This document shows positions 26,139 to 34,935 of a stretch of 47,530 bases of DNA, piece after piece. The number at the start of each line of letters is the position of its first letter. The first letter of the stretch is position 1. The translations under genes and the position numbers were made by a program. Origin of the DNA: Bacteroidales bacterium (GTDB lineage Bacteria; Bacteroidota; Bacteroidia; Bacteroidales; Bacteroidaceae); the NCBI GenBank assembly GCA_030528715.1, contig JAUMYJ010000006.1:1-47530 (forward strand), in the 5' to 3' direction. Below the pieces are notes generated by a model. That model had not been told where the DNA came from, made no database searches, and saw nothing but the letters and a program-made list of their open reading frames with translations.

Positions 26139-28517
26139 ATGACACACTCTCTTCTCTTCTCTGCGGTACTAGCACTGGGGCTCAGCTTTGGTGCAGTTAC
26201 TCCTACTTCGGCACAAGGTATGTCGCCTGTGCTATCGGGAGCAGACACGCTGCACATCATTCCTCGCCCACAGCAAGTGGCTATCGGGCAGGGTGAATTC
26301 GTACTACGCGCTCAAACACACTTCACGACTTCTGGCAAGGGAGCCAAAGCCGTAGCGCAACACTTCTCACGCGAATATGCTGCTGGTCTTGGTTTTGCTA
26401 TTCCCGTTAAGGGCAACAAACCCATGAAGGGAAGTATTCACCTTGCGATTGACAAAGTAGCTGGTGGTAGCGAAGCGTACACACTCGAAGTAACCCCTAT
26501 GAGCATCACAGCCCGAGCCAATACAGAGCGGGGGCTATTCTACGCCATGCAAACCCTCTTTCAGCTGCTACCTGCTAGCGTAGAACAAGCTGCTGTAAAG
26601 ACACGCCATCGCTGGTCAATCCCTGCCGTAAACATTGCCGATGCACCACGCTACGGCTACCGCGGTGTAATGCTCGATCCTTGCCGCCATTTTATTCCTT
26701 TTGAAGAGCTAAAACGACAGATAGACCTCTTCGCACGCTACAAAATCAACACGTTACACCTACACCTTACTGAGGATCAAGGCTGGCGTATCGAAATCAA
26801 GAAGTATCCTCGCCTAACCGAAGTTGGTGCTTGGCGCACGGCCGAAGATGGCACACGCCATGGTGGCTACTACACGCAAGAACAGCTCAAAGCCCTCGTG
26901 CGCTATGCCGCCGAGCGCCACATTCGCATCATACCCGAGCTAGAACTCCCAGGCCACGGTCTAGCTGCTATTGCTGCCTATCCGTGGCTTTCGTGCAAGG
27001 GCGATAGCATCACGCCACGACTCATTTGGGGCGTAGAAGATATCCTCATGTGTCCTGCCAAGCCACGTACGTTTCAGTTCTTAGAGGACGTAATTGCCGA
27101 GATGGTCAAGATTTTCCCCGAGCCCTACTTTCATATCGGTGGAGACGAGGCTCCCAAGCGTGCATGGCGCGAGTGCAAAGATTGTCAGGCACTTATTGCG
27201 CGCGAAGGGCTCACCGACAGCCACGGCCATAGTAAAGAAGACAAGCTACAAAACTACGTTGTAGCCCACTTTGAGCAAGTGCTAGCACGCTATGGCAAAC
27301 GGCTCATAGGTTGGGACGAAATTCTCGAGGGGGGCAACCTCACTAAGGGAGCCACCGTGATGTCTTGGCGTGGCGAATCTGGGGGAATTGCAGCGGCCAA
27401 AGAAGGACGTGATGTTATCATGTCTCCCAATAGCAATGGCCTCTACGTAGACTATTACCAAGGCGACCCAGAGGTAGAGCCTATGGCCCTATGCTGCTGG
27501 CAGTCCATAAAAAACATATACAACTACAACCCCACACCACAAGTGCTTGTGCAAGAGGGCAAAGCACGCCACGTTTTGGGCGTACAAGCTAATACGTGGA
27601 GCGAATACTTACCCACCATACGCAACGTAGAATACGCCCTCTACCCTCGTGCACTTGCCTTAGCAGAGATTGGCTGGACACAGCCTCAGCGCAAAGACTA
27701 TACCGATTTCATACGTCGCCTTGACAGCGATGCAGCTACGCGTTTAGCGGCTCATGGAGTAAACTTCCACATTCCTATCCCTGAGCAACCAGGTGGCTCT
27801 ATCAACCGCTTGGCTTTTACCGATAGCACCAGGCTAACGCTTACAACATCTCGCCCCGTAGAAGCTATCGTTTATACTACCGATGGCAGCACCCCCACGG
27901 CACAATCTACCCGCTACACCACACCACTCACCATTACCGAAAGCACTACGCTACGTACTAGTAGTGTGCTAGCATCAGGCCATCTGAGCAAGCCACGCAC
28001 CATCACACTGACCAAGCAAGCACTCATGCCTGCCGTAGCTACACCAGCCGTGCTTGACTCAGGCTTAGCCGTACATAAGTTCGATGGATTATACTTCCAT
28101 TGGAGAGCGGTCGAAAAAACACAGCCCACGACCCTTACCCTACGCGATCTCAACCACTTGCGTCAGCTCACGCCCGTACCAGCCGATGTGCGTGGTGTCA
28201 AGCACTATGCAGCCATAGCCGAAGGATATATACGCCTGCCAAAGGACGGTGTCTACACCTTCTCTACCGACAATGCTTATGTAGACATTGACGGCGTACG
28301 CGTTATTGACAACAATGCTACACCACAGCGTCGTGGCCTACGTGGCAAGGCACAGGCAGCATTGCAAGCAGGCTGGCACAAGGTGCGCATAGGCTTTTTG
28401 GGTAATGTTTATGCAGGCTGGCCGTCTTATTGGGGAGAAAGTCGCATTTTCTATCGTGTAGATGGCGATAGTAAGTGGCAGGCCATCAGCCCAGAGATGC
28501 TCATGCATACGCCTTAG
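26139..28517 (+). CDS. Secreted beta-N-acetylhexosaminidase (GH20)
   Basis: The enzyme removes terminal N-acetylhexosamine from glycans, outside the cytoplasm. In 792 aa it has a signal peptide (LLFSAVLALGLSFGA...TSAQG), an N-terminal GH20b domain (about 35-160), and the GH20 barrel from RYGYRGVMLDPCRHF. The catalytic Asp336-Glu337 lie in FHIGGDEAPK. After the barrel come a chitobiase-type C-terminal beta domain (EAIVYTTDGSTPTAQSTRY) and a PA14-like carbohydrate-binding module (YIRLPKDGVYTFSTDNA...IDG). I chose the ATG at 26139 because it begins the signal peptide; the open frame extends upstream inside ispE. It probably releases host or mucin GlcNAc or GalNAc. Confidence 0.94.
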   Translation: MTHSLLFSAVLALGLSFGAVTPTSAQGMSPVLSGADTLHIIPRPQQVAIGQGEFVLRAQTHFTTSGKGAKAVAQHFSREYAAGLGFAIPVKGNKPMKGSIHLAIDKVAGGSEAYTLEVTPMSITARANTERGLFYAMQTLFQLLPASVEQAAVKTRHRWSIPAVNIADAPRYGYRGVMLDPCRHFIPFEELKRQIDLFARYKINTLHLHLTEDQGWRIEIKKYPRLTEVGAWRTAEDGTRHGGYYTQEQLKALVRYAAERHIRIIPELELPGHGLAAIAAYPWLSCKGDSITPRLIWGVEDILMCPAKPRTFQFLEDVIAEMVKIFPEPYFHIGGDEAPKRAWRECKDCQALIAREGLTDSHGHSKEDKLQNYVVAHFEQVLARYGKRLIGWDEILEGGNLTKGATVMSWRGESGGIAAAKEGRDVIMSPNSNGLYVDYYQGDPEVEPMALCCWQSIKNIYNYNPTPQVLVQEGKARHVLGVQANTWSEYLPTIRNVEYALYPRALALAEIGWTQPQRKDYTDFIRRLDSDAATRLAAHGVNFHIPIPEQPGGSINRLAFTDSTRLTLTTSRPVEAIVYTTDGSTPTAQSTRYTTPLTITESTTLRTSSVLASGHLSKPRTITLTKQALMPAVATPAVLDSGLAVHKFDGLYFHWRAVEKTQPTTLTLRDLNHLRQLTPVPADVRGVKHYAAIAEGYIRLPKDGVYTFSTDNAYVDIDGVRVIDNNATPQRRGLRGKAQAALQAGWHKVRIGFLGNVYAGWPSYWGESRIFYRVDGDSKWQAISPEMLMHTP

Positions 28518-28540
28518 AGAAGAGACAATACCAACATTAA

Positions 28541-28573
28541 CGGCTGCACCTCATAGAACATGGGGTGCAGCCG
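28541..28573 (+). terminator. Terminator of the hexosaminidase gene
   Basis: A 10-bp GC-rich stem (28541-28550 and 28564-28573, CGGCTGCACC) is followed by CTTTTAC. It lies 23 bp after the stop codon. Confidence 0.8.
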
Positions 28574-28712
28574 CTTTTACTACATTCAAGCCACTAGGGC
28601 AAAGGTCTAAACACCACAAGACTATCACATCGTGAAGTAGGTCGTTAATGGCAGTCTATGCTCTTACCAAGACAGCAGTACATTAGTATCTAAAACGAGC
28701 TAATGACTAAAT

Positions 28713-28801
28713 GCTGTGTAATGGTCGCTGTACAGCTGCATTACGCCCATTACACAGCTATCTAGCGCACGTTATACAGCTATACAAAGTACGTTACACA
28801 G
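28713..28801. repeat. Family B 22-bp degenerate tandem repeat, locus 1
   Basis: The anchor ACAG recurs at 28732, 28754, 28776 and 28798, a strict 22-bp period, in units of the form [CG]TTA[CT]ACAGCTAT. A reversed copy (GCTGTGTAATGG, 28713-28724) pairs perfectly with 28747-28758. Related units occur at 47255-47325. The array lies between the convergent terminators of the hexosaminidase and CotH genes. The rest of 28574-28712 shows nothing recognisable. Confidence 0.7.
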
Positions 28802-28803
28802 TA

Positions 28804-28847
28804 AAACCCTCCACACCAGCATATTCAAGGGCTGATGCGGAGGGTTT
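28804..28847 (-). terminator. Terminator of the CotH-type gene
   Basis: A 9-bp stem (AAACCCTCC, 28804-28812, and its complement 28839-28847) with an inner CAGC/GCTG pair is followed on the minus strand by TTTT. It lies 45 bp past the stop codon. Confidence 0.7.
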
Positions 28848-28892
28848 CTTACCCACATACACAGAGAATGCTGTGTATATATGTAGTGTTTT

Positions 28893-30776
28893 TTAGGGCA
28901 CTACAACTTTACGACCATCTACGATATAAATACCCTTTGGCAGGGCAATCGTAATGGGCGTTGCAGTCACGATACCACTCCATAGCGCAGCGCCATCGGG
29001 GCGCACGAGTGTGACGGCTTTGGCCACAGGACTTGCAAGCGTTAGCTGGCCTAGGCTGGTGGTAGTTTGTAATGACGTAGCGCGTGGTGTGGCAATGTGC
29101 GTTATCGTAGGGTCGTAGGCATATTGCTTATCGAGAGCTGCTACACGCTTCTGAACCCAAGTGGCGATTTCGAGGGTTTCAGTCGGTATGTGGAATGTGC
29201 GCTTATCAGCTCCACTCCAACGAATACGCTCACGTTGGTCGGCACCACTATGCACAAAAAGCTCTGTATATCGCGCAAAGCGTGCCACCAAGCTATCGGG
29301 GTGGAAGTGTCCTTTGCGTAGCTCGGCATAGCGTGCAGCCAGGGCTTCGTTCCACCCAGGATAGGCACCTTCGCGTAAACGCTTATAGAGCCCATGCTCA
29401 CCATGTTCGTGCGTAATGAGGTATTGGGTATAGCTTTGCGTAGGGTCACCTGTGGTGTGGTTACGGCTATAATAATCGCGTCCCCACGTGCCGTCTAAGT
29501 CCCAGGGCGTGATGCCAAGCATTGGCTTTTTGCTAACGTCGTAGATGTGGTAAAACATGTTTTTACCATGGTTGTCGCTAGCTAGCATGAGCTCTACAAA
29601 GAGATAGTAATCGAGAGCCACGGGGAGGTCAAAGAGCTTAGCCGCCTGCTTACGGAAGGTTGCGGTATCGTTGCTAGCTACAGCCGACACAGCATTGTAG
29701 AGCGGTGCCCAGTCGATAGTTTCGCCATCAGCCACTTCGGGGTAAGCCATCTCAAAGTGTTCCCACGCATCACTCATGTTATCGTACTTCGCAGGAGGAA
29801 CACCTGGATAGTATTCGCTATCGAGACCATGCCCCATAAATGTGGCATAGCTCCAATGGTCTGCCTTGTAGAGCAAGCCACGCAGGGTAACGGCATCACC
29901 CGAGGTTGCAAACTTTTTGAGGCGTAGCTGCTTGCGATCGATTTTTTCAGTCATGCAGTAAAGTCCTTGGTAGCGACCATTGAGCACAATCTCTACAAAG
30001 AAACCACGCGTGCCATTGATAGCCTTAGGCTCAGCTGCAAAATGGGCGGGCTTGGCCGAGAAGTCGTTCCACAGGTCGGTAGAGACACGATTGCGCATGC
30101 GTGCCAAGTCTACGGCCATGGCATCAAGTATCCAGTCGTTGTCTTCTCGCAGACCGCCAAATGTACCATCTATTGATTTGCCAGCTTCGTCAATGAGTTT
30201 CACAGCAAAAGCCTTTTTGCTCATGGATTGTGCCGTAGCTCCACGATAGCGTAGTCTAGCCGTTAGCTTACCTTCGGTGCCGCGATGCTCAGCATCATTG
30301 ACGGTTATATTGCCCACTGTATATACTTTGCCATTGATATCGGGGGCAGTGTTGAGTGCTATAACGGGCATAAACGTGCCAACAAATGCTGCCGTAGCCA
30401 CAGTATCGCCCTTAGAGTTAATGAGGTGTAGCGTTTGGCGTACTCCCTTAGGATTATCAAACGAAGCTACGAAACTAGCACTATCACCGACATGGACGAC
30501 TTTCCCTCCTACTACGAGACGGTAGCCATTGGTGTCAGTATGGTTCATAACAGCCTTGGGTGTAGCGCGATAACGCTGACTAGTGGCAAGCGACAAGAGG
30601 TAGCGTTTGCCAGCTTCGTCATACACGGGAGTTACTCCACCAAAAGTAAGCGAGGGGATAATTTGTGTCAGTGTGTCGTTAGCTGGGGGAGCCACTTTTT
30701 GTGCAGTGGCATGTCCTCCACTTAGCACGAGGGCTAGACTAGTCACGACCAAGCGTGTGCGTAGAGCTGTAATCAT
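28893..30776 (-). CDS. Secreted CotH-type protein kinase homologue
   Basis: The 627-aa protein belongs to the CotH family; Bacillus CotH is an atypical kinase that phosphorylates spore-coat proteins. A signal peptide (LVVTSLALVLSGGHATAQ) sends it out of the cytoplasm. Kinase-fold marks are GRYQGLYCMTEKIDRKQLRLKK near residue 270, DNHGKNMFYHIYD near 400 and GITPWDLDGTWGRDY near 420. Before the kinase lie beta-rich repeats. The C-terminus, LPKGIYIVDGRKVVVP, resembles the sorting tail of type IX secretion substrates, though it is shorter than usual. No substrate gene is adjacent. It has its own promoter and terminator. Confidence 0.87.
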   Translation of the reverse strand: MITALRTRLVVTSLALVLSGGHATAQKVAPPANDTLTQIIPSLTFGGVTPVYDEAGKRYLLSLATSQRYRATPKAVMNHTDTNGYRLVVGGKVVHVGDSASFVASFDNPKGVRQTLHLINSKGDTVATAAFVGTFMPVIALNTAPDINGKVYTVGNITVNDAEHRGTEGKLTARLRYRGATAQSMSKKAFAVKLIDEAGKSIDGTFGGLREDNDWILDAMAVDLARMRNRVSTDLWNDFSAKPAHFAAEPKAINGTRGFFVEIVLNGRYQGLYCMTEKIDRKQLRLKKFATSGDAVTLRGLLYKADHWSYATFMGHGLDSEYYPGVPPAKYDNMSDAWEHFEMAYPEVADGETIDWAPLYNAVSAVASNDTATFRKQAAKLFDLPVALDYYLFVELMLASDNHGKNMFYHIYDVSKKPMLGITPWDLDGTWGRDYYSRNHTTGDPTQSYTQYLITHEHGEHGLYKRLREGAYPGWNEALAARYAELRKGHFHPDSLVARFARYTELFVHSGADQRERIRWSGADKRTFHIPTETLEIATWVQKRVAALDKQYAYDPTITHIATPRATSLQTTTSLGQLTLASPVAKAVTLVRPDGAALWSGIVTATPITIALPKGIYIVDGRKVVVP

Positions 30777-30827
30777 GTGTGTTGTTTGATTTTAGAATTA
30801 GTGTAACGTATTGTGTAAACCTATGTG

Positions 30828-30859
30828 CAAAAATAAATCAAAGCTATGAACTAACCAAA
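30828..30859 (-). promoter_or_regulatory. Promoter of the CotH-type gene
   Basis: On the minus strand TTTG (30859-30856) and TATTTTTG (30835-30828) are 20 bp apart, a full match to the Bacteroidota consensus. The leader would be about 45 nt. Confidence 0.7.
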
Positions 30860-30966
30860 CGATAAGCTAGCAAATTATACTTTGGCTCACCCAAAAGTAC
30901 AAACTATTCGGCCAACTTTGAAAGACTACAAGAAGCCAAGCTATATAAGTATCGCTCTTTTTTTTG

Positions 30967-30974
30967 TAACTTTG
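30967..30974 (+). promoter_or_regulatory. Promoter of the rlmN-pdxA transcript
   Basis: TAACTTTG fits TAnnTTTG and would start transcription about 40-65 nt before the rlmN start codons. The upstream box is not clear. Confidence 0.5.
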
Positions 30975-31046
30975 TAGTGTTTATAAAGTAAGAGTATTTA
31001 CCAAACGAGGGCAATGCTATAAATGCAGCGCCACTACGACATAACA

Positions 31047-32141
31047 ATGAACGAACGCAAAGAAGCCCTCTTAGGCAAAACACTAGACGAGCTGCACACC
31101 ATCGCAGTTGAGCTCGGTCTACCCGCTTTCACTGCCAAGCAAATAGCTCACTGGCTCTATCACAAGCGTGTGCGCACGATTAATGAAATGACCAACCTTT
31201 CACTACGCGCACGCACAACACTAGCCGAGCACTACACCATCGGTTGCTCTGCCCCCGTAGACTGTCAGCACTCAATAGATGGTACTATAAAATACCTCTA
31301 TCAAACATGGCGTGGTGACTACATCGAAACAGTGTTTATTCCCGATGCCGACCGCGCAACGCTATGCGTATCGAGCCAAGTAGGCTGTAAGATGGCCTGC
31401 AAGTTTTGCATGACAGGACGCCAAGGGTTCAATGGCAACCTTAGTACAGCCGACATCCTCAATCAAATCTACTCACTGCCCGAGCACGACCGCCTTACGA
31501 ATATTGTCTTCATGGGTCAAGGCGAGCCATTAGACAACGTGAGCCATGTGCTACGTACCTGTGAACTCATGACAGCCGACTACGCTTGGGCATGGAGCCC
31601 TAAACGCATTACCGTATCTACGGTAGGAGGTGTGCCACGTGGTCTAATACGTTTCTTGGCAGAGAGCAAATGTAGCCTAGCCGTAAGCCTACACAACCCT
31701 ATACCCGAAGAACGACTTGCTCTAATGCCAGCAGAAGCTGCTTTCCCCATTGCTAAGCTAGTAGAGACACTGATGCAAGAGGATTTTTGCCGTAAATTAA
31801 CCCGCTACGATGATGTTGCCGATGGTGTACGTCAGCGTAAGCTCTCGTTTGAGTACATCGTATTTAAGGGTGTCAATGATACCCGTCGCCATGCCGATGC
31901 GCTCATCAAGCTGCTCAGTGGTTTAGAGTGCAAAGTCAACCTTATACGCTTCCATGCCATACCCGACACCCCCTTGGAAGGACTAGAACAAGAGGGTATG
32001 GTAGCCTTTCGTGACTATCTTACACAGCATGGTCTATTTACAACAATACGCGCCTCACGTGGCCAAGATATCTTTGCGGCCTGTGGGCTACTAACCACTG
32101 CCAAACAACAAGCAGAAAAAAAGGCTGCGGCTGCCTCCTAA
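31047..32141 (+). CDS. rlmN: Dual-specificity 23S rRNA/tRNA A2503/A37 methyltransferase RlmN
   Basis: RlmN is a radical-SAM enzyme that methylates C2 of A2503 in 23S rRNA and A37 in some tRNAs. The cluster-binding cysteines CKMACKFC (Cys114, 118 and 121) and the GQGEPLDN motif are present. The C-terminal catalytic Cys lies in ASRGQDIFAACG. I prefer the ATG at 31047 (MNERKEALLGKTL), which matches the usual family start; the ATG at 31023 would add eight residues. The length is 364 aa. It begins a plus-strand series with pdxA 9 bp downstream. Confidence 0.96.
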   Translation: MNERKEALLGKTLDELHTIAVELGLPAFTAKQIAHWLYHKRVRTINEMTNLSLRARTTLAEHYTIGCSAPVDCQHSIDGTIKYLYQTWRGDYIETVFIPDADRATLCVSSQVGCKMACKFCMTGRQGFNGNLSTADILNQIYSLPEHDRLTNIVFMGQGEPLDNVSHVLRTCELMTADYAWAWSPKRITVSTVGGVPRGLIRFLAESKCSLAVSLHNPIPEERLALMPAEAAFPIAKLVETLMQEDFCRKLTRYDDVADGVRQRKLSFEYIVFKGVNDTRRHADALIKLLSGLECKVNLIRFHAIPDTPLEGLEQEGMVAFRDYLTQHGLFTTIRASRGQDIFAACGLLTTAKQQAEKKAAAAS

Positions 32142-32150
32142 GAGACTTAT

Positions 32151-33230
32151 ATGAATATGCAAACCAAAAAACTACGCATAGCGATCACCCATGGCGATGC
32201 CAACGGTGTGGGCTACGAAGTAATATTTAAAGCATTGAGTGAACTTACAATGCTCGAACTCTGCACACCCATTATCTATGGATCGGCCACAGCTGCCGAA
32301 ACACATCGAGCAGCCTTGGGCATCGAGCTACAATGGCATGTTATAGCACAAGCGAGTGAAGCCATAGAAGGCAAAATTAACTTGATAGACTGCAGCCCCA
32401 ATCTAACCGTAACCTTTGGTGCAGCCACCAAGCAGAGTGGTGCAGCTGCCCTCGCAGCCTTAGAACATGCAACAAACGACGTCGTAGCTGGCCTAGCCGA
32501 TGTACTCGTAACTGCACCTATCAACAAGGCCGCTATACCTAGCCCATCGGGCACATTTATAGGTCATACAGAGTGGATAGCACAGCATATCAGCACAGAA
32601 GAGCAAATGCAAAAGCCACTCATGATGTTAATGAACGAAATGATGCGCATAGCCCTTGTTACTACTCATATGCCACTCACGGCTGTACCTGCGGCTATTA
32701 CCACCGAGCGTATCACACAGCAGGCACGCTTGCTTAATGCCGCACTCAAAACAGACTTTGGCATTACTCAACCACGCATTGCAGTCTTGGCACTCAACCC
32801 ACATGCAGGCGATGAAGGACTCATCGGCAGCGAAGAGCAGCACTTGATACGCCCTGCTATTGATGCACTTGTAAACGAGGGCATTCAGTGCTATGGTCCT
32901 TATGCTACCGATGGTTTCTTTGGTGCAGGACACTATGCCCAGTTTGATGCCATACTGGCCATGTATCACGACCAAGGCTTAGCCCCCTTCAAAGCACTTG
33001 GCATGGGAGGTGGTGTAAACTATACGGCTGGATTAAGTATTGTACGCACCTCACCAGACCATGGTACGGCTGCCGATATTGCAGGGCGTGGACTTGCCGA
33101 TGCCAACTCACTCCGTCAAGCCATCTATACGGCCATTGATGTATGGCGCATGCGTCACTTTATGACCAAAGCACGCAGCAACCCACTGCCTAAGCTCTAT
33201 AAAGAACGACGCGAATACGAGCGTAGCTAA
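32151..33230 (+). CDS. pdxA: 4-hydroxythreonine-4-phosphate dehydrogenase
   Basis: PdxA oxidises 4-phosphohydroxy-L-threonine in DXP-dependent pyridoxal phosphate synthesis. In 359 aa I see the Bacteroidota form of the N-terminal signature (ITHGDANGVGYEV), TAPINKAAI, FIGHTEW, VTTHMPL with a metal-binding His, LNPHAGDEG, DGFFG, YHDQGLAPFKAL and RTSPDHGTAADIAG. These cover the metal and substrate sites, so it should be active. pdxH, the last enzyme of the pathway, is also in the window (39543-40190), but on the other strand and in another transcript. A start two codons later is possible. Confidence 0.95.
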   Translation: MNMQTKKLRIAITHGDANGVGYEVIFKALSELTMLELCTPIIYGSATAAETHRAALGIELQWHVIAQASEAIEGKINLIDCSPNLTVTFGAATKQSGAAALAALEHATNDVVAGLADVLVTAPINKAAIPSPSGTFIGHTEWIAQHISTEEQMQKPLMMLMNEMMRIALVTTHMPLTAVPAAITTERITQQARLLNAALKTDFGITQPRIAVLALNPHAGDEGLIGSEEQHLIRPAIDALVNEGIQCYGPYATDGFFGAGHYAQFDAILAMYHDQGLAPFKALGMGGGVNYTAGLSIVRTSPDHGTAADIAGRGLADANSLRQAIYTAIDVWRMRHFMTKARSNPLPKLYKERREYERS

Positions 33231-33304
33231 AACAGCTTACCGCCTACGAGTAAGGCCATAGCCCACGCACTTAATACCTTAGGCATAATACAAACTATCT
33301 CGAT

Positions 33305-34024
33305 ATGAAATTTGCAATCATAGCCGCAGGCGAGGGCTCTCGTCTGAGTGCAGAGGGTGTGCCACAGCCCAAACCACTTGTACCATTATGTGGTGAGCCA
33401 ATGATAGCACGCCTTGTACGGATATTCCGTAGTTTGGGTGCAGAGGAAGTAGTTGTCATCGTCAATAGGTTGGTGCCTGAGACCGAAGCCTATATTCGCC
33501 AGATGCAAGCTGACACGGGTAAAGACGAAGCTCCAATTCGCCTAATTGTAGAGACAACACCTAGCTCAATGCATAGCTTTTATGCATTGAGCCAACATCT
33601 GCGTGGGGCAAAGTTTTGCCTTACGACAGTAGATACCATCTTTCGCGAAAACGACTTTGCCACCTACATTCACGCGTTTGAAAATAGCACAGCAGATGGC
33701 TTAATGGCTGTGACAGATCACATCGATGACGAAAAGCCATTATATGTAGCTACGAATGACGATCTACGCATTACCAATTTCCTAGACGAGCATACCCCTA
33801 GTGTGCGCTACATTTCAGGAGGTATCTATTGTCTTACGGACAAAGCCATTGAAGTGCTACACCGCTGCATGGCTGAGGGACAAAGTCGTATGCGAAATTT
33901 TCAGCGCGCCCTTATTACTGCTGGTCTACACATTGACGCCTATCCTTTCGATAGCAAAATCCTTGACGTAGACCATGCCGAAGACATTGTCAAAGCAGAG
34001 ACTTTTTTAAGCCAAACATCATAA
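33305..34024 (+). CDS. Nucleotidyltransferase of the sugar/polyol-phosphate type
   Basis: The 239-aa protein has the GT-A-like fold of NTP transferases that activate a phosphorylated sugar or alcohol. The nucleotide loop AAGEGSRLSAEGVPQPKPLV (residues 7-26), a metal-binding Asp in TTVDTIF (Asp110), and YISGGIYCL near 180 are visible. It lacks a hexapeptide-repeat domain. Followed at once by an ATP-grasp ligase, a CDP-alcohol phosphotransferase and a flippase-like protein, it most likely makes a CDP-linked headgroup donor, as inositol-phosphate cytidylyltransferase does. The substrate is unknown. It lies 74 bp after pdxA and 7 bp before the next gene. Confidence 0.82.
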   Translation: MKFAIIAAGEGSRLSAEGVPQPKPLVPLCGEPMIARLVRIFRSLGAEEVVVIVNRLVPETEAYIRQMQADTGKDEAPIRLIVETTPSSMHSFYALSQHLRGAKFCLTTVDTIFRENDFATYIHAFENSTADGLMAVTDHIDDEKPLYVATNDDLRITNFLDEHTPSVRYISGGIYCLTDKAIEVLHRCMAEGQSRMRNFQRALITAGLHIDAYPFDSKILDVDHAEDIVKAETFLSQTS

Positions 34025-34031
34025 GTAGTAT

Positions 34032-34913
34032 ATGCCCATTACCATAAAAAATCCTCTGCATTTTATCGGCCTAGGACGCTCCCCACAATACTCACCCAAC
34101 AGTGTCTCGCGCGACTCTGCCATCTTATTTGCAGTGGCCGAGCAGCTTTATCTTTCAGGTCATCACGTACAGATATTCCACGAAGACAATTGGCCTAAGC
34201 ACACCATGCCACATGCCCATATCTTCTCTATGGCGCGACTTCCTCAAACACTACAACGTCTAGATACTATAACAAACGTGCATAGCTGCCTAAACCTGCC
34301 ACAAGGTGTAAAATTGTGTAGCGCACGTGCTGAACTCATAGACAGATTGGCAGTCGAAGGCATACCACAGCCTGCATATCACATCATCGATCTTGACAAG
34401 CCTATACCATGGGCAGAGCTACCCACCTTCCCCCTATGGGCAAAACGTGCCGAAGGCTACTCACAGCAATCTACTGACGTTGTATTTGTACCCGAAGCCA
34501 ATGCACTCGAAGCAGCGTTGGAGCCCTTACGTCAAACAGGCTGCCAGCATGTAGTGCTAAGCCAGCATATTGAGGGCGACCTTATCAAATTCTATGGCGT
34601 AGCCAACACCCCCTTCTTTCATATAGCCTATGCTACACGTGAGGGGAGTTTTAGTAAGTTCGGTTGGGAAATGCAAAATGCCAAGCCACAGCACTATACC
34701 TTTGACGAGAGATTCATGAGCCAGCAATTGCGTGATTTTGGCGCACACCATGGTGTATATATGTTTGGCGGTGACGCCATCGTTACGGCCAATGGAGCGT
34801 GGTACGTCATTGATTTCAACGACTGGCCAAGCTATGCCGTATGTCGCGAAGCAGCTGCACAGGCCATCGCAACACTACTTTTAGACAATGCCTACCAAAC
34901 ACCACAGCTCTAA
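34032..34913 (+). CDS. ATP-grasp superfamily ligase
   Basis: I place this 293-aa protein in the ATP-grasp superfamily by its features rather than by a named relative. It has an N-terminal Rossmann-like region with a nucleotide-binding look (FIGLGRSPQYSPNS), a Lys in LWAKRAEG (Lys138), SQHIEGDLIKFYG (178-189) as the central lid, and paired acidic/amide residues that would hold Mg-ATP (Asp248, then DFNDWPSY with Asp261 and Asn263). Such enzymes join a carboxylate to an amine or thiol through an acylphosphate. It sits between a nucleotidyltransferase and a lipid phosphotransferase, so it may attach an amino acid or similar group to a headgroup. Confidence 0.72.
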   Translation: MPITIKNPLHFIGLGRSPQYSPNSVSRDSAILFAVAEQLYLSGHHVQIFHEDNWPKHTMPHAHIFSMARLPQTLQRLDTITNVHSCLNLPQGVKLCSARAELIDRLAVEGIPQPAYHIIDLDKPIPWAELPTFPLWAKRAEGYSQQSTDVVFVPEANALEAALEPLRQTGCQHVVLSQHIEGDLIKFYGVANTPFFHIAYATREGSFSKFGWEMQNAKPQHYTFDERFMSQQLRDFGAHHGVYMFGGDAIVTANGAWYVIDFNDWPSYAVCREAAAQAIATLLLDNAYQTPQL

Positions 34914-34935
34914 CTCTCTATACAAGCTAGCTTCT

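Noticed and set aside
28711-28896. A 61-codon plus-strand frame
   Set aside because: It is made of the 22-bp family B units and a terminator, and has no protein-like features.
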